A DNA stretch of 64,000 nt from Oreohelix idahoensis (GCA_024509875.1 JAMPIV010012264.1:43201-107200); one strand, 5' to 3'. Shown: positions 1 through 10,810, counted from the stretch's first letter. Program-made: numbers and translations. Notes: generated by a model from the letters alone, not told the origin.

Positions 1-2
1 TC

Positions 3-62
3 CGTGGTGCGGATAATGTGATGGCTGACATTTTGTCTAGATGCCCACATGACTCTAACTAA
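3..62 (+). CDS. 3' end of a Ty3/gypsy pol gene (RNase H tail), partial
   Basis: The window opens inside a reading frame that ends in the motif GADNVMADILSR followed by seven residues and a TAA stop. GADxxxADxLSR is the usual end of the RNase H domain of Ty3/gypsy reverse transcriptases. In most gypsy elements the integrase follows in the same frame; here the polyprotein stops. The same ending, SR plus a short tail and stop, occurs in the Gmr1-like element at 53101-54999, where integrase lies before RT. I infer that this is the end of another element with that order. The rest of the gene lies outside the window. Confidence 0.7.
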   Translation, partial: RGADNVMADILSRCPHDSN

Positions 63-810
63 TACTTCTGTCCTATATTCCTATATATTACAGAGTCATA
101 ACACACCTATATTACTACAATAGATTAGCACATCTGTACTCACTTTATATGTACACACTATCGTGCTTTGTTGTCATCTTCTTCTGTTCGTTTTTACGAT
201 GATAGAGGAGGACTGAGTAGTTAATATAAGGGCCGTTAGTTTACTAAACAGCCACAATTATTAATAATGTATTGTACCTTATGAAGCATATTAGTTATTA
301 ATTAGCATTATATTGCTTGTACTTTCTCAGAATGTCATTGATGAGCTGAGGACTTACCTTACTAGTATCAAGCATGACGAGTTCTAGATTGTGTACTTAC
401 CCTCGGAATACCAGAGCATATGTCCTGGATCGTCATGTAGTTTAACTTTACTATGTACTTATGTCATTACATGTCAAATACTTTACTATTTAAATTTTCC
501 TATTAGATTTGTACATCCATTTTTAAAGACAATATTAGAGTATGCTGTTTAATGATGATTATGGTAACTTGCATACGTATATTGTGTTTACATGCTAACG
601 TGATGTGTGTTGGTGACACCTCCCCGATGTGAATATTTTTTGAGACATATTTATTTTTCTGTTGAGGTATATCCTCACCAGACACTCTATATTTAGCCTC
701 ATGTTAGGCAATTTAATTAATTATCAGCGCATAATTCGTGCGTTTTGAGCCGCTTATCGCATGCTCTTTGATATTTAAAAAAAAAAATATGTTCCACATT
801 TTTTTTTTAT
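63..810 (+). other. Untranslated stretch between pol stop and putative LTR
   Basis: No reading frame or recognisable domain. It lies between the pol stop codon and a purine-rich tract, so it is most simply the 3' untranslated part of the retrotransposon that enters from the left. Confidence 0.4.
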
Positions 811-1699
811 CGGGAGGAGGTGGTGATATGTTGCGTGATAAATTCTCGCAACATCATTTTATTACAATATCTATTTTATAACGCAAGGGCAACAACTGCT
901 TGAAATTTATAGTTACTTTTCTCGGTAAGCATTTGTCTTCTCGCGTTGGTATCGAATGCAGTTAAGTTTGAGCTGTGGTCATTTTGCGCTGGACTGCGCA
1001 TGACTTGTCTTGCTTTTTGGTCGATCGGTTTCCGCCCACCACTAGTGGAGTGAGCGATTTGGAATGGCGAAAGAGATGCCTCGTTGAAGAGGGGATCTCC
1101 GCTATTTTTTTTGTTCTGTCAGGGATGTGTAGTCCTCTTAATGGATATTTCGTTTATTTGAGATAATACCTCTAGTGTTTCCCACATGTCGGGAGGCGTG
1201 ATATTTCTGTGTATTTCCGGAAGGCAAGGTAAATTAACATTTTCATTAACTCTATCGATTTTTGGTCGTGAACGATTTCTGGTTCATAGCCTGTCTTCAA
1301 AGTCGTCGTCACGAGATGTTTTCCTAGCTCACATGTCGCTGTATTGTGCTGCATCGGTTGATGCAGGTCCCAAGGACTATTACTTGCTACTTGGTTACCT
1401 GAACTAGGTTTGAAAAACCTTTGTTATCTAGAGGATATTTTTGAGGACATTATTTATACTTCGGCAGACGTGTCTGTCTTGCTGAAGTCAGATTAAGGAG
1501 AGTGAACTGATCTCATACATCTGGTTATCTCCTGGCTGTTATAGAAAAGGATGGAGTTTTCCACCTGACTACATTTACAGCACTATGAAATATAACATGC
1601 ATCTGACTCATCATTGTAATGCTGTCTACCGTCTATTGCTGTATTGAATGTTGCTGTGATAATGACTGTTTGATGTGTCTACATATTCGCGTAACCATT
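811..1699 (+). mobile_element. Putative polypurine tract and 3' LTR of the left-edge gypsy element
   Basis: A purine-rich tract (CGGGAGGAGGTGGTGATA, 811-828) is followed at 829 by TGTTGCG, a plausible TG start of an LTR. The right end is not clear; a weak inverted match (CGCGTAACCA) near 1690-1699 is the best candidate. The 5' LTR is outside the window, so neither length nor target duplication can be tested. The short frames inside are not convincing genes. Confidence 0.3.
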
Positions 1700-1912
1700 T
1701 TGTCACTGTGGCGTCCACAATAAATAATGAAGAAAAACGTCAACGGCTGTTTCAAGAATCATTGACTTTATACGTCGTGAGTTTACTGACGTCCTATGTG
1801 GATTGCCCTGTTATTTTTTGTATGAACATTGTTTTGACTGAACACATCTGCACACTACACAAAACCAGACATGCGGATACCATCCATCATCATATGGCAT
1901 CACGCATCAGAT

Positions 1913-2172
1913 GTGTTTCAAGTGTTTGGCACCTCGGACGTTTCCTACGCTTGGCACCCGATAAATAAACATTCAGTCGGAAAAGAGTTAACATTAACTT
2001 TAGCACAAGGGTGTATTTCAAGTGTTTGGCATCTGGGGCGTTTCCTACATTTGGCACCCGATAAATAAACATTCAGATGGAAAAGAGTTAACATTAACTT
2101 TGGCACAGGGGCGTGTTTCAAGTGTTTGGCACCTGTGGCGTTTCCTATGTTTGGCGCCCGATAAATCAACAT
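1913..2172 (+). repeat. Tandem repeat, 100-bp unit, about 2.6 copies
   Basis: Three successive copies of a unit beginning TTTCAAGTGTTTGGCA and containing GGCACCCGATAAATAAACAT start exactly 100 bp apart (1916, 2016, 2116). Copies differ at a few positions. No gene or known family recognised. Confidence 0.85.
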
Positions 2173-2529
2173 AGAAAACGAAATATTATTCTTGCAAGTA
2201 GATTTTTAAACATTATACTGTATTACTATCGCAATAGTGTCTGATGGCACCCCCTCCTGGCTGTCACTTCAGGCGTAGTACCCTCTCGTACCCCCTTAAT
2301 ACGCCACTCCTTTAGAAAACAAGTCTTACGAACGACTTCTCCTTCCTTCTTTGTTTCTTCCTTCTGTTTTTATCCACGTTTTTCATATTGTTCAAGTTCC
2401 TTTTTATCAACAAATACCACACTCCTTTTCCCCCGCTGGCTTGATTACATCTTTGTTGTTCTTATAGTGTAATTTATGTTTGTTTGCAGATATTCTATAC
2501 TTGATTTTCTTTAAAATGCAATTCTTGTC

Positions 2530-2815
2530 TTACTGACAACCGTGCATCTGTTTTATTAACATTACATTTGTCTTACTAAGACCGTGCATCTGTTTAATCA
2601 ACATTACATTTGTCTTACTAAAACCCCGCATCTGTTTAATCAATATTACATTTGTCTTACTAAGAGCATGCATCTGTTTTATCAACATTTCATTTTTCTT
2701 AATAAGACCTTGCATCTGTTTAATCAATATTACATTTGTCTTAATGAGACCCTGCATCTGTTTCATCAACATTGCAATTGTCTTACTAAGACCTTGCATC
2801 TACTTTATCAACATT
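2530..2815 (+). repeat. Minisatellite, 42-bp unit, about 7 copies
   Basis: The unit contains TTGTCTTACTAAGACC then TGCATCTGTTTAATCAAC and is repeated about seven times with substitutions. Because 42 is divisible by three, both strands read as artificial 14-residue repeat frames; these are by-products of the tandem repeat. Confidence 0.85.
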
Positions 2816-3299
2816 ACAGAAACTATGGATTATGTTAGTTTCATTCTGGTGTCTAGAAAAGACCTGAGGTATCTGTTGGTCTATAAACCGTGTTAATGAA
2901 GTGTAAACATGGTATGGCTGTAGCTAAAAGCAACATATCTCCAAAACAACGAAAACTGCTTCTTCCCACAACGCTAATCGACATATGTGGACACCAAAAT
3001 AATAAATAAAATAGTCTAACTGGCACGTTTCGTAGTTAGTTTATTACATTTCTTTCTCATATCTTACATTTCCTTTCTTTTTTCCTTTTTTAAATCAACA
3101 TTATGTTTGTCCTGTAGGTATATTTTACAAGTTTTACCCCAACAAAAAATAAAAATCTTAATACAGTTTTTTTTATGTGGTGCCTCATAATTAGTTCTTT
3201 GTCTGTATTATATTTGTCTCATATTGTACATTACATTAGTTTTATCAATATAGTTTTCTCTCTAGATCTTCTAAACATAAAAAAAAATCAAACAAACAA

Positions 3300-3365
3300 C
3301 CCAAGGGGAAGTCCATTTATGACGTCACGTAGTGGAGGGGGCTTTGCAAAAATGTGACGTCATAC
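3300..3365 (+). repeat. Short dispersed repeat with TGACGTCA (fragment)
   Basis: The stretch has GTCCATTTATGACGTCACG, a G-rich run and TGTGACGTCATA. The same elements (GGACGACC, GTGACGT, G-runs, TGACGTCATATAAG) reappear in 4505-4672. I read both as pieces of one non-autonomous DNA repeat family; the family is not named. Confidence 0.4.
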
Positions 3366-4500
3366 AATAAAAGAAGTGACATTTTTTAAAACCTAAATAC
3401 TTAAAGTCTGATTTTATACGCAATACTTAACAACGGCCTCATGGATGGCTTATATTACTATTATAATCTCAGCTGAAATATCGTATAATTGTTGTAACCA
3501 AGGCTTCGGAGTCCAGGAGTCGGTTGTTTTTGGTTGAGTCGATAAAAACGTCACGACTCCTACGAGACTTATGACAAGGCAGATTCACGCTTGATCCGTG
3601 TAAAGGGCGGGGTGGGGGCGCTTAAAAAAATGGAAATAACACTTCATAGTAGTTGTTTATTATTGCATTTGTACATTTTATTCGATTTGAGAGCAGAAAT
3701 GAAACATGGGCATATTAGAAGCGATCATTTTTTAAAAGACCAATTCAATTTAAATCAAAATGATCGTATTTAAAAATACTTTTTGAGTTTTTGTTTTGTA
3801 TTACTGTATGAATGAATGAACAGTTAAAAATGTAATCTACTAAAACCACGTAGTCATTTATTCACACTTATACCATACTTATACACAACAATCTATGTCA
3901 GTGCATAATTTTGCGCCCTTAGACTAGTAAAAAACTGAAGTCGGAGACGGATTTATAAAATTTCATTAGTTGGAGTCGCAGTTGGAAAATATTTTGGCCA
4001 ATTCCACAACCCTGGTTATAACCGTTTTAAAGTTCGTTTGTTTGTGTAAATTATACATTTCCTTATATTTAATATAATGTAATACACTCCTTTCAACTAA
4101 ACGATGTTAATCTGGAAGATAATGGATTTCTAATTCGTTCCGTAAAGAAGCGTCTTACTTTACCGTCGTATAATGATAACAAAGAGATTTTATTCATTGA
4201 TAGGTTCAGTTTTTAAACTCTTGCATTTTTTTTAATGGATTTTCTTTCAAGTTTAACATCCTTTCAAGAAACTTTAAGTAAAAACTGAAGGTACTGATGT
4301 ATTTACTTTACATTTCATCAATTTTTTAATAGTTTTAAATTAAGTTAGGCCAAAATGAGCGATATTCTAAATAAATTCAGCAGCATTCACCCAGCAAAGT
4401 CGTTACTGTAAAAGCCTGATTAATTAAACACTATTTTACGTGAAAGATTGTTATACTTGTCTGCACTAGTTAACTTATTTACATTTGATTACATTCTTTC
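3366..4500. other. AT-rich stretch without recognised features
   Basis: About 1.1 kb of AT-rich sequence with no frame longer than about 60 codons and no recognised repeat boundary. Confidence 0.6.
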
Positions 4501-4504
4501 TTTT

Positions 4505-4672
4505 CGGCAGTTAAAAAAGGAGGGGGGAGGGGGTTAAGATGTTTGTGACGTCATATAAGAGGGGGGGGGGGGAGTCTGTGCTTTGGTGACGACGTGTGAC
4601 AACGGGGGAAGGAGAGGGATTTAAAAAATGGCCAAATTTGCGTGACGTCCTATGTGGACGACCCCTTATCTG
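4505..4672 (-). repeat. Short dispersed repeat with TGACGTCA (longer copy)
   Basis: Read on the minus strand it begins GGGGTCGTCCACATAGG, continues with ACGTCACGC and a C-rich tract and ends near TGACGTCACAAAC. This GGGTCGTCC...ACGTCAC signature is one I recall at the ends of widespread non-autonomous DNA repeats in invertebrates. No coding capacity. Confidence 0.45.
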
Positions 4673-4966
4673 AACCATGAAGTCTAAGTAGTAAGAAACC
4701 AAAAGTAATGATCATCTGAAAGAAATTTCCATTGTCATCAACAACATTATAACGCAAGTAAATCTCACCAGTTTTTAAAATGCCGCCTTTGATGTAGACC
4801 ATGATCGTAACGGGCGATGACGCAACAATGCCAAATAGATCCATGTATGCTAATGCTTTCACCAGATGATAGAATGCTGTAGCTCTGTAAAAGTGGGCGA
4901 AGAGATGGTATTGTCTTTACATTACAAGAAGAGTAAGCTTACGACATTTTGAGTTTTTGTGTATTA

Positions 4967-5170
4967 GACGTAAAGGTGCCGGCTTCAAAACATGGTGGCC
5001 TCACGTTCCAGTCTACCAGGCTGTAAATAGGTACCTGACTCAGCTTTTGTGTTAGGAAAGGAAAAGGCAGAAAGGAAGGGAACTGGTCATGATGCTGGAT
5101 GTAGTATACTGAAGTCTCTAACACTTAACTCCCTTACGGCAGTACCTGCTACAGGAATATCTTTTTTTAC
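4967..5170 (+). mobile_element. tRNA-headed SINE, 5'-truncated copy
   Basis: Shares the ordered blocks CCAGTCTACC, GCTGTAAATnGGTACC, GGAAAAGGCAG, GGGAACTGGTCA and AAGTCTCTAACACTTn with the copies at 31746-32068, 38143-38417 and 62838-63020. The tRNA-like head is mostly missing here. It ends close to a TTC-rich tract. Confidence 0.75.
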
Positions 5171-5440
5171 ATTCTTCTTCTTCTTCTTAGCTCGCTCAAA
5201 AAATGGCATCTATCGCTTTACAAAGGTGGCAGTCCGTCTCAGGTTTCTCTCATCACCATAGAGTTTCTCTCTCAACTGGGCTGGACAAGGTCACGCTACC
5301 ACTCTGGTCCCTAATAAGATCAAATCTAAATGTCAATGTCTGTGCCAAATTGAAAAAAAAAAACAGCAACAGTAACAACAAACAAATAAAAAATGTGACT
5401 AGAGTAAGGGCTAGACAGTGTAAAAATAGCATTAGAAGGA

Positions 5441-5617
5441 AAACAATCAGAACTTCGGTGGAACAATCAGAACTGCGGTGGAACAATCAGAACTTCGGTG
5501 GAACAATCAGAACTTCGGTGGAACAATCAGAACTTCGGTGGAACAATCAGAACTTCGGTGGAACAATCAGAACTTCGGTGGAACAATCAGAACTTCGGTG
5601 GAACAATCAGAATTTCG
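5441..5617 (+). repeat. Minisatellite, 20-bp unit, about 8.8 copies
   Basis: Perfect or near-perfect head-to-tail copies of GAACAATCAGAACTTCGGTG. Units differ at only one or two sites, which implies recent expansion. It lies just left of a LINE reverse-transcriptase remnant. All long frames here are products of the repeat. Confidence 0.95.
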
Positions 5618-5684
5618 AATAGTTTACAGATCATATAGCAAGACTTAGCAGTCAAACGAATGGCAAACACGCTTATGTATCAAC

Positions 5685-5896
5685 TTTGTGGACTTTGATA
5701 AAGCATTTGACCGTAACACAGTAAAAAAAAGTAAAACATTTAAACATAATGGAATCCTTAAGAACTTTATAACAATCATTACAGATTTTAACCAAGTGGC
5801 CACGTGTAGAAATTTAAACAAAGGGAAAATCCCAAAACCCTTTAGAATAGAAAACGAGGACGTCTGCTTTTACCAGCGAGCTTCCTCGCGATAGTG
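5685..5896 (+). pseudogene. Old LINE reverse transcriptase remnant, left piece
   Basis: The frame reads INFVDFDKAFD at 5677-5709, the first catalytic block (motif A) of non-LTR reverse transcriptases, followed by about 60 degenerate codons. It is cut at 5896 by a hAT MITE. The chain resumes at 6283-6341 and, after a second hAT element, at 10433-10500, where LGDFVFADSQFLLSH matches the block around the catalytic FADD/YADD (motif C), with the second aspartate replaced by serine. The host element is therefore an old, inactive LINE that received both hAT insertions. Family not resolved. Confidence 0.65.
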
Positions 5897-6274
5897 CAGT
5901 GTTTCTCAGCCTTTTCGTGTTCACGGCACACTTTTCAATTTTCTAAATATTTACGGCACACCTATCTGACCCCGCGACTGAATACAAAATTATAGTGATG
6001 TATACACAAATTTTTTGGGTACTTTAGAATAAAGAAAACTCTCAATTCGACTTTCTTTTAATTGTTTAAAATAACTTTGAAGTATATCTATTTTTGTTCA
6101 AAGAAGTTAATAGCTCCAATTATTATTGAATGAATTCAAGCTGTAAGATCAGTTTTATATTACATGATCACTAAAAATATACTTCATGTAGTAAATTTAC
6201 AAAACTTTTGCGGCACACATTGATAGGCGCGGCGGCACACTAGTGTGCTGCGGCACACCGCTTGAGAAACACTG
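5897..6274 (+). mobile_element. hAT-type MITE with 8-bp target duplication
   Basis: Terminal inverted repeats: left CAGTGTTTCTCAGCCTTTT, right ending CTTGAGAAACACTG. The flanks carry the perfect 8-bp duplication CGATAGTG (5889-5896 and 6275-6282), as expected for hAT. The right 190 bp closely match the right end of the larger element at 6350-10424 (for example ACATGATCACTAAAAATATA and GATAGGCGCGG), so this MITE is an internal-deletion relative of it. No coding sequence. Confidence 0.92.
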
Positions 6275-6797
6275 CGATAGTGAACAGGGTGACGACAGAA
6301 CGGCAGAAAACAAAGCAGGAATTAAAAGCACGTCTGGTAAATTCTAGATCAGTGTTTCTCAACCTTTTGTGTTCGCGGCACACTTTTCAATTTACTAAAA
6401 ACTTGCGACACGCCTATCTGACCCCGCGCCAGAATAAAAAATTACAGTGATAAATACTAAATTAAATACGCTAATTTGTGGGTACTTTAGAATAAATTAA
6501 ACTCTCAATTCTTTTTTATTTTGATTGTTTAAAATAATTGGAACATATATTTGATACAAAAAACAATGTTTTTATACAAACCTGATGGTCCTAATGTGAT
6601 ACTTGGGCTTGATGATTATGGGTAATTTCTTGGATATTATGGCATATCTGAGATAAGCAAACTCTTATTTCATCTTCAACAGAAATAAGTCTTTCCCTTT
6701 TTTGCATTTAATGCTTGTAAGTGTTGAAAATCCCAACTCACATAAATATGGCGTAGAAAACTGCATCAAAATAATTAAAGCACGTTTTGTAATAACA

Positions 6798-6899
6798 AAA
6801 TCATCATCATCTCAACCCGTAACCCGTCATGGGTCGCAGGGTTGCCATGGTGGAAGCATCAGCAGACAGGGTCCTCCAATGCTCTGTATCCTCAGCAAT
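6798..6899 (-). mobile_element. 3' end of a LINE (about 100 bp), 5'-truncated
   Basis: On the minus strand it encodes the tail EHWRTLSADASTMATLRPMTGYG followed by ATGATGATGATT, a LINE C-terminus and tail I recall from invertebrate genomes. It is flanked by the perfect 8-bp duplication TAATAACA (6790-6797 and 6900-6907), so it is an insertion into the hAT C-terminal coding region. Confidence 0.8.
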
Positions 6900-7101
6900 T
6901 AATAACAGAATACTCGTCTTTAAAAAAAATCCAGAATGCGTCCAGGGGTAACTCAGAGTATTTCATTTTAAGACTGCGATCAGTTGAAATAGAAGTTAAC
7001 TGTTCTTCTATTATTGTAAAATCAAAGTCAGATGAAAGAGGCACAAATGGATTTCTTACCCAGTCGAATCTCTCTATAGTCAGCGATGGAAAGTAATATT
7101 G

Positions 7102-8295
7102 GCTATTTAGGAGCGTCTGTTCAGTGCCACATTTTGAAAATAAACTTACTGAGAAGCAAGTGCGTTAAGATCCAGCTCATATTTTTCTAATGAAAGCCTG
7201 GGACACAGGCAGATCGGAATTGTGCCATAATTCATCGCCAGTCAACGTATTTGTTTAATATTTCATGAATTGTGGTAAGCTTGACATATTTGATATCTTT
7301 TAGATGAAAAATTGAATGTGAATTGATAAATTATGTCTGTCTGTGTGTAGTTCAGTAGCAACCATGAGGAAAAGCCTAGATATTGCTCTACCAGGAACAA
7401 AACTTGTCGGAGAGGAGTATAACTGCATATGCCTATATGGGATTGCCAAATAGTACTATGACACCTATCTTATTGAATATAAGGAAATAATGCTGAAATT
7501 GCAGAGGCGTTGTAACCATTAGGGAGAGGAATACTGGTGAATGTGTTACATGAGAAGCTAACAGTTGACCTACCGCGCTGAACTCGGTGTTTGTTATGTA
7601 TTGTGCTTCAGTGTGGAAATAGATTATAAATTAGTTCTGAAGTAGGAGGTACAACCTTCTTGTTTCAGGGACCGAGGTCCTAACGTATTGAAGCAGCACC
7701 TGGTCTGAGTTTTGCTGAATCCAGAGGCTGGTAGCATACTCCTTGGTCCAGATATCAACCAGGGTTGTTTCTCAAGGAAACGGTGACGCACGCGAGCAGT
7801 GGAGACTGTTTCCTGCCGCTCACACAGAAGTTAAGAGTGTGTGGCCAGAGCAGCTCAATCTTGTGTATAACCCCCCCCCCCCCTCTAAAAGTGACTTTAC
7901 CTTAATTCAAGAGGGACATTTATTTGTTTCAAATCAAAAGACACCGTGAACCTTACCAATATTATTTCCACCAGAAACAAACACTTGAAGTCATGATGAC
8001 AAACAACAACTTAGCTTGACAAGCCAGTATTACCTCATAGTACTACAGCACAACTTACAAACATAGTGCAATAATAATATATGTCAATACAAAGATCCTA
8101 TCTATAAATTGTGTACATACAACTTATGATTACATTTCACAATATTCCAGAATAAGCCTGACTGAGGTATAAATGTGGTAGCAAGTAAGGTTATCTGTAA
8201 TACACCACACTTATTAGACATAGATACCTTCACAGCTGATCTCAGTCAGTACATTAAGTCCCCTATAAATATTTATAACATCCCACTTTACCACA
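7102..8295 (+). mobile_element. Gmr1-like gypsy LTR fragment
   Basis: The sequence aligns collinearly, in opposite orientation, with the LTRs at 50622-53033 and 57290-59677. Shared blocks include GAAGTCATGATGACAAA, CCAGTATTACCTCAT, CAGCACCTGGTC, and the complete right end from GCAAGTAAGGTTATCT to ACATCCCACTTTACCACA. The left half of the LTR is missing together with hAT coding sequence, pointing to one deletion spanning the boundary. No target duplication can therefore be checked. Short frames inside are spurious. Confidence 0.82.
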
Positions 8296-8709
8296 TTGAC
8301 CATTAGGACAGCCTGGTCTAATACAGACTTTAAGTCTTTCCCTAGTGTCTTTCCAACAAGGGCTTCCCTATGCAGAAAGCAATGTGTATAAATCATGTTA
8401 GGATTTTGCTCTCTTACAAGTGCGACAAAACCTTTGATAGACCCCATCATAGATGAAGCGCCATCTGTGCAAACACCCACACATGACTTCCAGGAGATAT
8501 CACATTTTTTAAAGTAGGTAGTCAATGTATCAAATATATCTTGACCTCTCGTGCGATCTACAAGTTCTCTGCAGCATAAAAATTAGTTTATGATTTCATT
8601 TCCATGGACAAAGCGAACAAATGCTAACAGTTGTGGTTTCCCACAACACTGTCCTAACAATCGAACCGCACGCAGGCAAAATAAGTATTTCAGCTGTAGT
8701 ATATGATTT

Positions 8710-9513
8710 ATAGCACATTCACATCAACACATCCAGGAAAAAACGGATAGACTTAATAAGTTTAGCCAGCAGGTGGGCTTGAACATCAATTTAAAGAAGT
8801 CTGAGGTCATGACGCTCAATGTGAGTAACCCTGAGCCCATATCAGTAAGGAATCAGCAACTGGTACAGACAGATACCTTCACATGCCTAGGAAACATAGT
8901 AACACCAGACGGCGGGGCAGGCAAAGACATCAACATCAGAATGAATAAGGCAAGAACAGCCTTCTTTAACCTAAACAACATCTGGAAGTCCTCCCAATAC
9001 AGCACAAGCACAAAATTAAGATTATATCAGAGATGTGTGCTTTCTGTGCTTCTCTATGGTGCGGAATGTTGGAGAGTTACAGAGAAGGAAATGTCGAAAT
9101 TGTCCTCTTTTCACACAACATGCCTAAAAAAAATTCACCGAATCTTTTGGCCGAATACCATCACTAACCAAGATCTGCTTACTCGTAGCAAGCAAGAGGA
9201 CATGCACACCATCATAGCTGGCAGATGCTGGAGCTGGGTTGGCCATGTCCTCAGAAGAGACCCTGATGCCATCACAAGAACAGCTATGCTTTGGACCCCT
9301 GAAGGAAAACGAAAGAGAGGCCGACCAAAAACAACCTGGCAGAGGACTATGGAGTCTGAGATGCAAAGAATGAACCAGAGTTGGGGCACTGTACGAAGGA
9401 TGGCCACCGACCGAGCAAAGTGGAATCAATTTGTTGCTGCCCTACAAGACGCCACTAGGCGTGAAGGCCACTGACTGCTTTGACGGTTGGCGGCTAAGGA
9501 TCAAAGAAGAAGA
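8710..9513 (+). mobile_element. LINE-A copy, 5'-truncated, with 9-bp target duplication
   Basis: The copy begins inside the RT domain (AHSHQHIQEKTDR) and ends in GGATCAAAGAAGAAGA. It is flanked by ATATGATTT at 8701-8709 and 9514-9522. It sits in the hAT transposase gene just after AQQMKS. Related copies are at 22610-25095 and 60740-62016. Confidence 0.93.
8773..9474 (+). CDS. LINE-A reverse transcriptase C-terminal region, open but truncated
   Basis: An open frame of 233 codons covers the RT thumb and C-terminal region of a non-LTR retrotransposon: GLNINLKKSEVM (residues 2-13), YLG-type block CLGNIVTPDGG, LYGAECWRVTEKE, WVGHVLRRDPDAITR, then KRKRGRPKTTW and a C-terminal DRAKWNQFV. The palm domain with YADD and the endonuclease are absent because of 5' truncation. 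The frame has no stop, unlike the other copies, so this insertion is fairly young. It is not expected to make a functional protein. Clade (RTE-, CR1- or Jockey-like) not resolved. Confidence 0.85.
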   Translation: MGLNINLKKSEVMTLNVSNPEPISVRNQQLVQTDTFTCLGNIVTPDGGAGKDINIRMNKARTAFFNLNNIWKSSQYSTSTKLRLYQRCVLSVLLYGAECWRVTEKEMSKLSSFHTTCLKKIHRIFWPNTITNQDLLTRSKQEDMHTIIAGRCWSWVGHVLRRDPDAITRTAMLWTPEGKRKRGRPKTTWQRTMESEMQRMNQSWGTVRRMATDRAKWNQFVAALQDATRREGH

Positions 9514-10432
9514 ATATGATTTCATTTGCTGTGCTATGATTTCGGCTACATGATAAGAAGCTGTTTGAGCGTTATCAGATACTTTAACTCTTTGTTCCAA
9601 ATAGCGTACTTGTTTTGTTTGTTGTTCAGCTAACCTTTTGAAATAATTCAAATCGTTATTCAAGAGATGTGCATGTTTAGTGGTCAAATGTCTTTTCACT
9701 TTACTAGGAACCATGGTTTCGTTCGACAGTTTGTCACCGCATACAACACATAATGGTTGAGGACAAACTTTCTCTCCAGACCAAGAAAATCCCAGACTTA
9801 AATGTACTATCTACGAACTTTAGATTTAGAAATCTTACTCGGTGTTGGCGTGACCTCGTCCAAACTGATATTTTCATTTCTGCAAATACTAGCCATGCTG
9901 TCATTGTTACTATTTTCTTTGACACGTTTTCTTGTAATAAATCTATCCATGTCAGTTAGTTTATCTACTTTTGATAAAGTTTTAAAACGGCAAATCGAAT
10001 GTAAATATTTTACACAGTTTTACAAATCAAACACAAGCAAGAAACAACACGATGATCACTGTGTTAATTATAAAATGAAACATACAGCACGAATTGTACG
10101 CGCATGCGCAAATCATCAATTTCCTCTACCCTACCGTTCTTTCTGATACGAAATTTAATTAGGTCAAAGTTGAAGTGCTACGTTCCGTCCATGGCCTTTG
10201 AACGTTGTTTATTCGCCTCTTGCGTTTTATAATATCATGAAATTTTGAAGTATGCAGTTAATATTTCCAATTGTTATTGAATGAAATCAAGATGTAAGAT
10301 GAGTTTTATGTTACATGATCACTAAAAATATACTTCATGAAGTAAATTTACAAAATTTTAGCGGCACACTTTGATAGGCGCGGTGGCACACTAGTGTGCC
10401 GAGGCACATGGTTGAGAAACACTTTTCTAGGT

Positions 10433-10500
10433 GATTTCGTTTTTGCAGACAGCCAATTTCTTCTTTCACATAAACGACAACACAGATAACAGAAGTTAAA
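10433..10500 (+). pseudogene. Old LINE remnant, right piece (RT motif C)
   Basis: LGDFVFADSQFLLSHK continues the LINE interrupted at 5896. The expected FADD is FADS here. It abuts the hAT target duplication at 10425-10432. Confidence 0.6.
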
Positions 10501-10689
10501 TAGACGTGTATTTATCATTCATCGTCACACACTGACACTGCACTACAATTTCGGTCAATGGAAATTTCAGTAAAACATCTACTTTTAAGGCACTCATTAT
10601 AACATGAAAGCTCAGTTTTAAAATGTCAGTCTTTCAAACCCGTTATGACGATTCATTTTGTTACTGAATGTCTTTCTTAACGATAAAAA

Positions 10690-10757
10690 ATGCGGCGTGG
10701 CGCGAGAAAATTTTCATTCCGAAAGTGCGGCCCAGAGAAAAAAGTTTGGGAACCACT
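10690..10757 (+). mobile_element. Terminal remnant of another hAT-like element
   Basis: GTGCGGCCCAGAG followed by AGTTTGGGAACCACTG (ending near 10757) is typical of the right end of hAT-type repeats. The matching left end is not visible, so this is only a fragment. Confidence 0.45.
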
Positions 10758-10810
10758 GCCTTATGTAGTACGAGAATCTTGTCAAGGGGGTTCTTCTCCT
10801 TCTTCTTCTT

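Larger units (their letters stand above)
6591..9950 (-). pseudogene. hAT transposase (ZBED5/SCAND3-like), interrupted pseudogene
   Basis: It starts with MDRFITRKR (9950), then a BED zinc finger: CVVCGDKLSN followed by VKRHLTTKH (9661-9750). Next come AEIIAQQMKS (cut by the LINE at 8710-9513), CVGVCTDGASSMMGS with the catalytic-domain aspartate, and THCFLHREALVGKTL (8340-8480). The C-terminal dimerisation block (YLCELGFSTLTSIK, RLISVEDEIRVCL) is read at 6605-6770, ending at a stop at 6591. These blocks match the domesticated ZBED5/SCAND3-type hAT proteins. About 200 residues between the middle and C-terminal blocks are missing at the LTR insertion, and frameshifts are present near 9810. It is a dead transposon gene, not a host gene. 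Confidence 0.82.
6350..10424 (-). mobile_element. hAT transposon carrying a BED-finger transposase, with three nested insertions
   Basis: Left end CAGTGTTTCTCAACCTTTT, right end GGTTGAGAAACACT plus one mutated base. The 8-bp target duplication is TTCTAGAT (6342-6349) against TTCTAGGT (10425-10432), 7 of 8 matching. The transposase lies on the minus strand. Three later insertions break it: a LINE 3' end (6798-6899), a gypsy LTR fragment (about 7102-8295) and a LINE-A copy (8710-9513). Without them the element would be roughly 1.9 kb. A coding stretch is also lost at the LTR insertion, so the element cannot be active. Confidence 0.88.

Noticed and set aside
2530..2838. Frames of 14-residue repeats on both strands
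   Set aside because: Explained by the 42-bp minisatellite; both strands are open only because the unit is a multiple of three.
8214..8525. Single 103-codon transposase frame
   Set aside because: Its last 23 residues are encoded by the Gmr1-like LTR; the true hAT coding stops at the insertion boundary at 8296.
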